The notes below the pieces were generated by a model. The model did not search any database. It was not told the DNA's origin and was given only the letters and a program-made list of their open reading frames with translations. Shown here piece by piece: positions 54,184 to 55,659 of a stretch of DNA of 55,659 bases. Both the position numbers and the translations under genes were made by a program. Within the stretch, counting starts at the first letter, position 1, and the number at the start of each line of letters is the position of its first letter. Origin of the DNA: Alphaproteobacteria bacterium (GTDB lineage Bacteria > Pseudomonadota > Alphaproteobacteria > Bin95); assembly GCA_026710105.1 (NCBI GenBank), contig JAPORR010000056.1:1-55659 (forward strand), written 5' to 3'.

Positions 54184-55659
54184 ATGGCGAACCTTCGCAA
54201 TCCTGCTGAACGCGGCCACGTCCCGGCTCCACTGGAGGGGATTTCGAGGTCGCAGCCGGTGGCCCAGGCAGATCGGATTCTGATTACAGGCAATCAGATC
54301 CCGAATCCAGGCAATAGCGTTCAGGACGCTCTGGAACAGCTTGATGCGCTTGGCGGACACGCCACTGGTTACGATGGGCAGTTTTCGGAATACGCCACCG
54401 AGCGAAACTATGATGAAGGGACGCGGGTGTATTACCAGAATCCTGCGGGCTACCTCCAGTTCTACGTCAGAATCGCGGCGGGCTCCGATCCTTCGGGCTC
54501 CAATCCTGCTGCGCTCACGGATGCTTGGCGTCGCTATATCGCTGACGCCGAGCTGATTCCGAGGGAAGTCGTTGACGACGGAAGCACGAGGGGCTTGGTC
54601 TACAAAGCTCCCGCAGGTGTAGGCGGCGGGCACGCTTCGAGTGAGGAACTCTACGATCAGCTTCAAGGCGCACAGTCGGAGATGCAGGTTGCGGCGGCCA
54701 TCGCTGCGGCCATCACCGCCATCACCGACCTAAGCCTCTGGAGAGGCGCGTGGGCGGCGAACACGGCCTACCAAGCGGGCGAGTACGTCTACCACCCGGT
54801 GAATGGCACGGACCAGTATTTCCGGCGCCGGACCACGGGCGCGGGCGCGACCGGACCGGCGGGCGATGCGACTAACTGGACCCAACTCAACGGCGTCGCG
54901 CGGTCCTCGGCGATTCGGCTGCGGAACATCCACGACCTGCTGGTGGGTGCGCTCGACCTCGTCCCGGCGCAGGCCAATCGCGGTCGGTGGATTGTCCGAA
55001 ACCAGGGTGACGAGGAGTACACATTCACGAATCCGCCGATGCAGTACATCGGCGTGTGGGCGGCGGCGACCACCTACTTCTTCGGCGCGGTCGTCACCCA
55101 CGAGTCCGGGCTCTGGGTGCTCACCAACGCCGCCACCATCACCGCGGGCAAGTCGGGCGCCAACACCGCGCCGGGGACCGATGGGGACTGGGAACGACTC
55201 CCGGTCACCGCGACGGGCGACAACCTCATCCTCGGCGACTGGACCGCGATCCCCGACGGGACGCAGATCCCGATCAACGCCATCGTCACGCACACGGGCT
55301 TCGTCTATATCTGCGATGTCGCGCACCCGAAAGGCGCGGCCGGACCCGACGCACAGAACAACCGCTGGACGCTACTCAACAACTGGGGCGGCGACTGGAC
55401 CGACCGCTACTACCACTCGGGCGTCTTCGTCTCGCACGTCGGCGCGACATGGGTGGCCACCGAGGATGTAGAGGCCGGCGACCCGGCGCCGGGCGCTTCG
55501 GGCAATACCAAGTGGAGCTCGGTCGGCGGCAACACGGACCACCTAGCCGCACAGATTCTGGCCTTGCAGCAGCTTGCCATCGACCTGCATCTAGGCAGTG
55601 AGGGCCATCCCTCCAACTATGTGCGGACCCAGACAAGCGGAGCGGAAATCGGTCTCGGT
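54184..55659 (+). CDS. Second large fibre protein, 3' end beyond the window
   Basis: The frame from ATG 54184 stays open to the last base (492 codons). It begins MANLRNPAERGHVPAPLEGI. From residue about 180 it contains the same modules as the preceding gene: LWRGAWAANTAYQAGEYVYH, GVWAAATTYFFGAVVTHESG and, most telling, LLNNWGGDWTDRYYHSGVFV beside LINNWGGAYSANGFYHSGTI of the other. The first about 170 codons are more AT-rich than the rest, indicating a mosaic join. Likely partner or alternative fibre. Confidence 0.75.
   Translation, partial: MANLRNPAERGHVPAPLEGISRSQPVAQADRILITGNQIPNPGNSVQDALEQLDALGGHATGYDGQFSEYATERNYDEGTRVYYQNPAGYLQFYVRIAAGSDPSGSNPAALTDAWRRYIADAELIPREVVDDGSTRGLVYKAPAGVGGGHASSEELYDQLQGAQSEMQVAAAIAAAITAITDLSLWRGAWAANTAYQAGEYVYHPVNGTDQYFRRRTTGAGATGPAGDATNWTQLNGVARSSAIRLRNIHDLLVGALDLVPAQANRGRWIVRNQGDEEYTFTNPPMQYIGVWAAATTYFFGAVVTHESGLWVLTNAATITAGKSGANTAPGTDGDWERLPVTATGDNLILGDWTAIPDGTQIPINAIVTHTGFVYICDVAHPKGAAGPDAQNNRWTLLNNWGGDWTDRYYHSGVFVSHVGATWVATEDVEAGDPAPGASGNTKWSSVGGNTDHLAAQILALQQLAIDLHLGSEGHPSNYVRTQTSGAEIGLG

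Noticed and set aside
1-55659. tRNA genes, integrase, lysis genes and reverse transcriptase (DGR)
   Set aside because: I looked for acceptor/T-loop signatures, recombinase and muramidase or amidase motifs and RT motifs and saw none that I could support; lysis and lysogeny genes may lie outside the window.

Overview
The window is about 55.7 kb of a GC-rich tailed double-stranded DNA bacteriophage, cut at both ends. A tape-measure gene, a tube-type tail protein, a lambda J-like tail tip and a predicted -1 frameshifted tail chaperone point to a long non-contractile (siphovirus-type) tail. No host gene, integrase, endolysin or ordinary holin was recognised. The host cannot be named. Ordinary Shine-Dalgarno sites coexist with at least five genes that look leaderless (TANNNT, 6-7 bases, then ATG), a style documented in Deinococcus and Actinobacteria.

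Layout. (1) 1-5662, almost all leftward: a tightly overlapping early operon (ATGA/GTGA junctions) with an SSB-like DUF669-type protein, a Sak4-like RecA-fold ATPase, a hexapeptide-repeat protein, two tandem paralogues and many small phage proteins. A 59-codon ribbon-helix-helix gene (3587-3766) lies divergently inside it. (2) 5663-9226, rightward from a shared divergent promoter: a second RHH-like protein, a VapE-type zinc-finger primase/helicase, a stand-alone copy of its C-terminal winged-helix-like domain, a zinc-binding protein and the tail chaperone pair with a GGGAAAC slippery site. (3) 9377-22754: tape measure (1791 aa), two tail proteins and a 2071-aa modular adhesin. (4) 22770-29840: portal, ParB-methyltransferase fusion, connector proteins, large terminase split by an Ala1 intein with a LAGLIDADG domain, and a probable small terminase. 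(5) 30194-37898: DUF1833 protein, tail tip with collagen-like C-terminus, accessory fibre gene, small HTH gene, a second collagen-like protein and a prolyl-hydroxylase-like 2OG-Fe(II) oxygenase. (6) 39166-43462: neck/tail completion, tail terminator and tail tube. (7) 44752-49948: minor head protein, HTH, XkdF-type protease, scaffold, DUF2190 protein, major capsid protein and two small genes. (8) 49953-end: two large fibre genes built from the same short Trp/Tyr-rich modules; the second runs off the window.

Four leftward cassettes (29837-30070, 38036-38780, 40319-41626, 43762-44654) interrupt the rightward late genes and look like morons. Two share an almost identical bipartite promoter. Two are bordered by degenerate pentanucleotide tracts (GCCNN or GACNN) that fill the intergenic space. 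A 17-19 bp asymmetric palindrome-bearing motif recurs at three gene junctions. Head and tail genes are shuffled relative to the usual terminase-portal-capsid-tail order. The observations I find most worth following are the pentanucleotide tracts, the collagen-fibre/hydroxylase neighbourhood, the recurrent palindrome and the two RAMP-like paralogues on the leftward cassettes.
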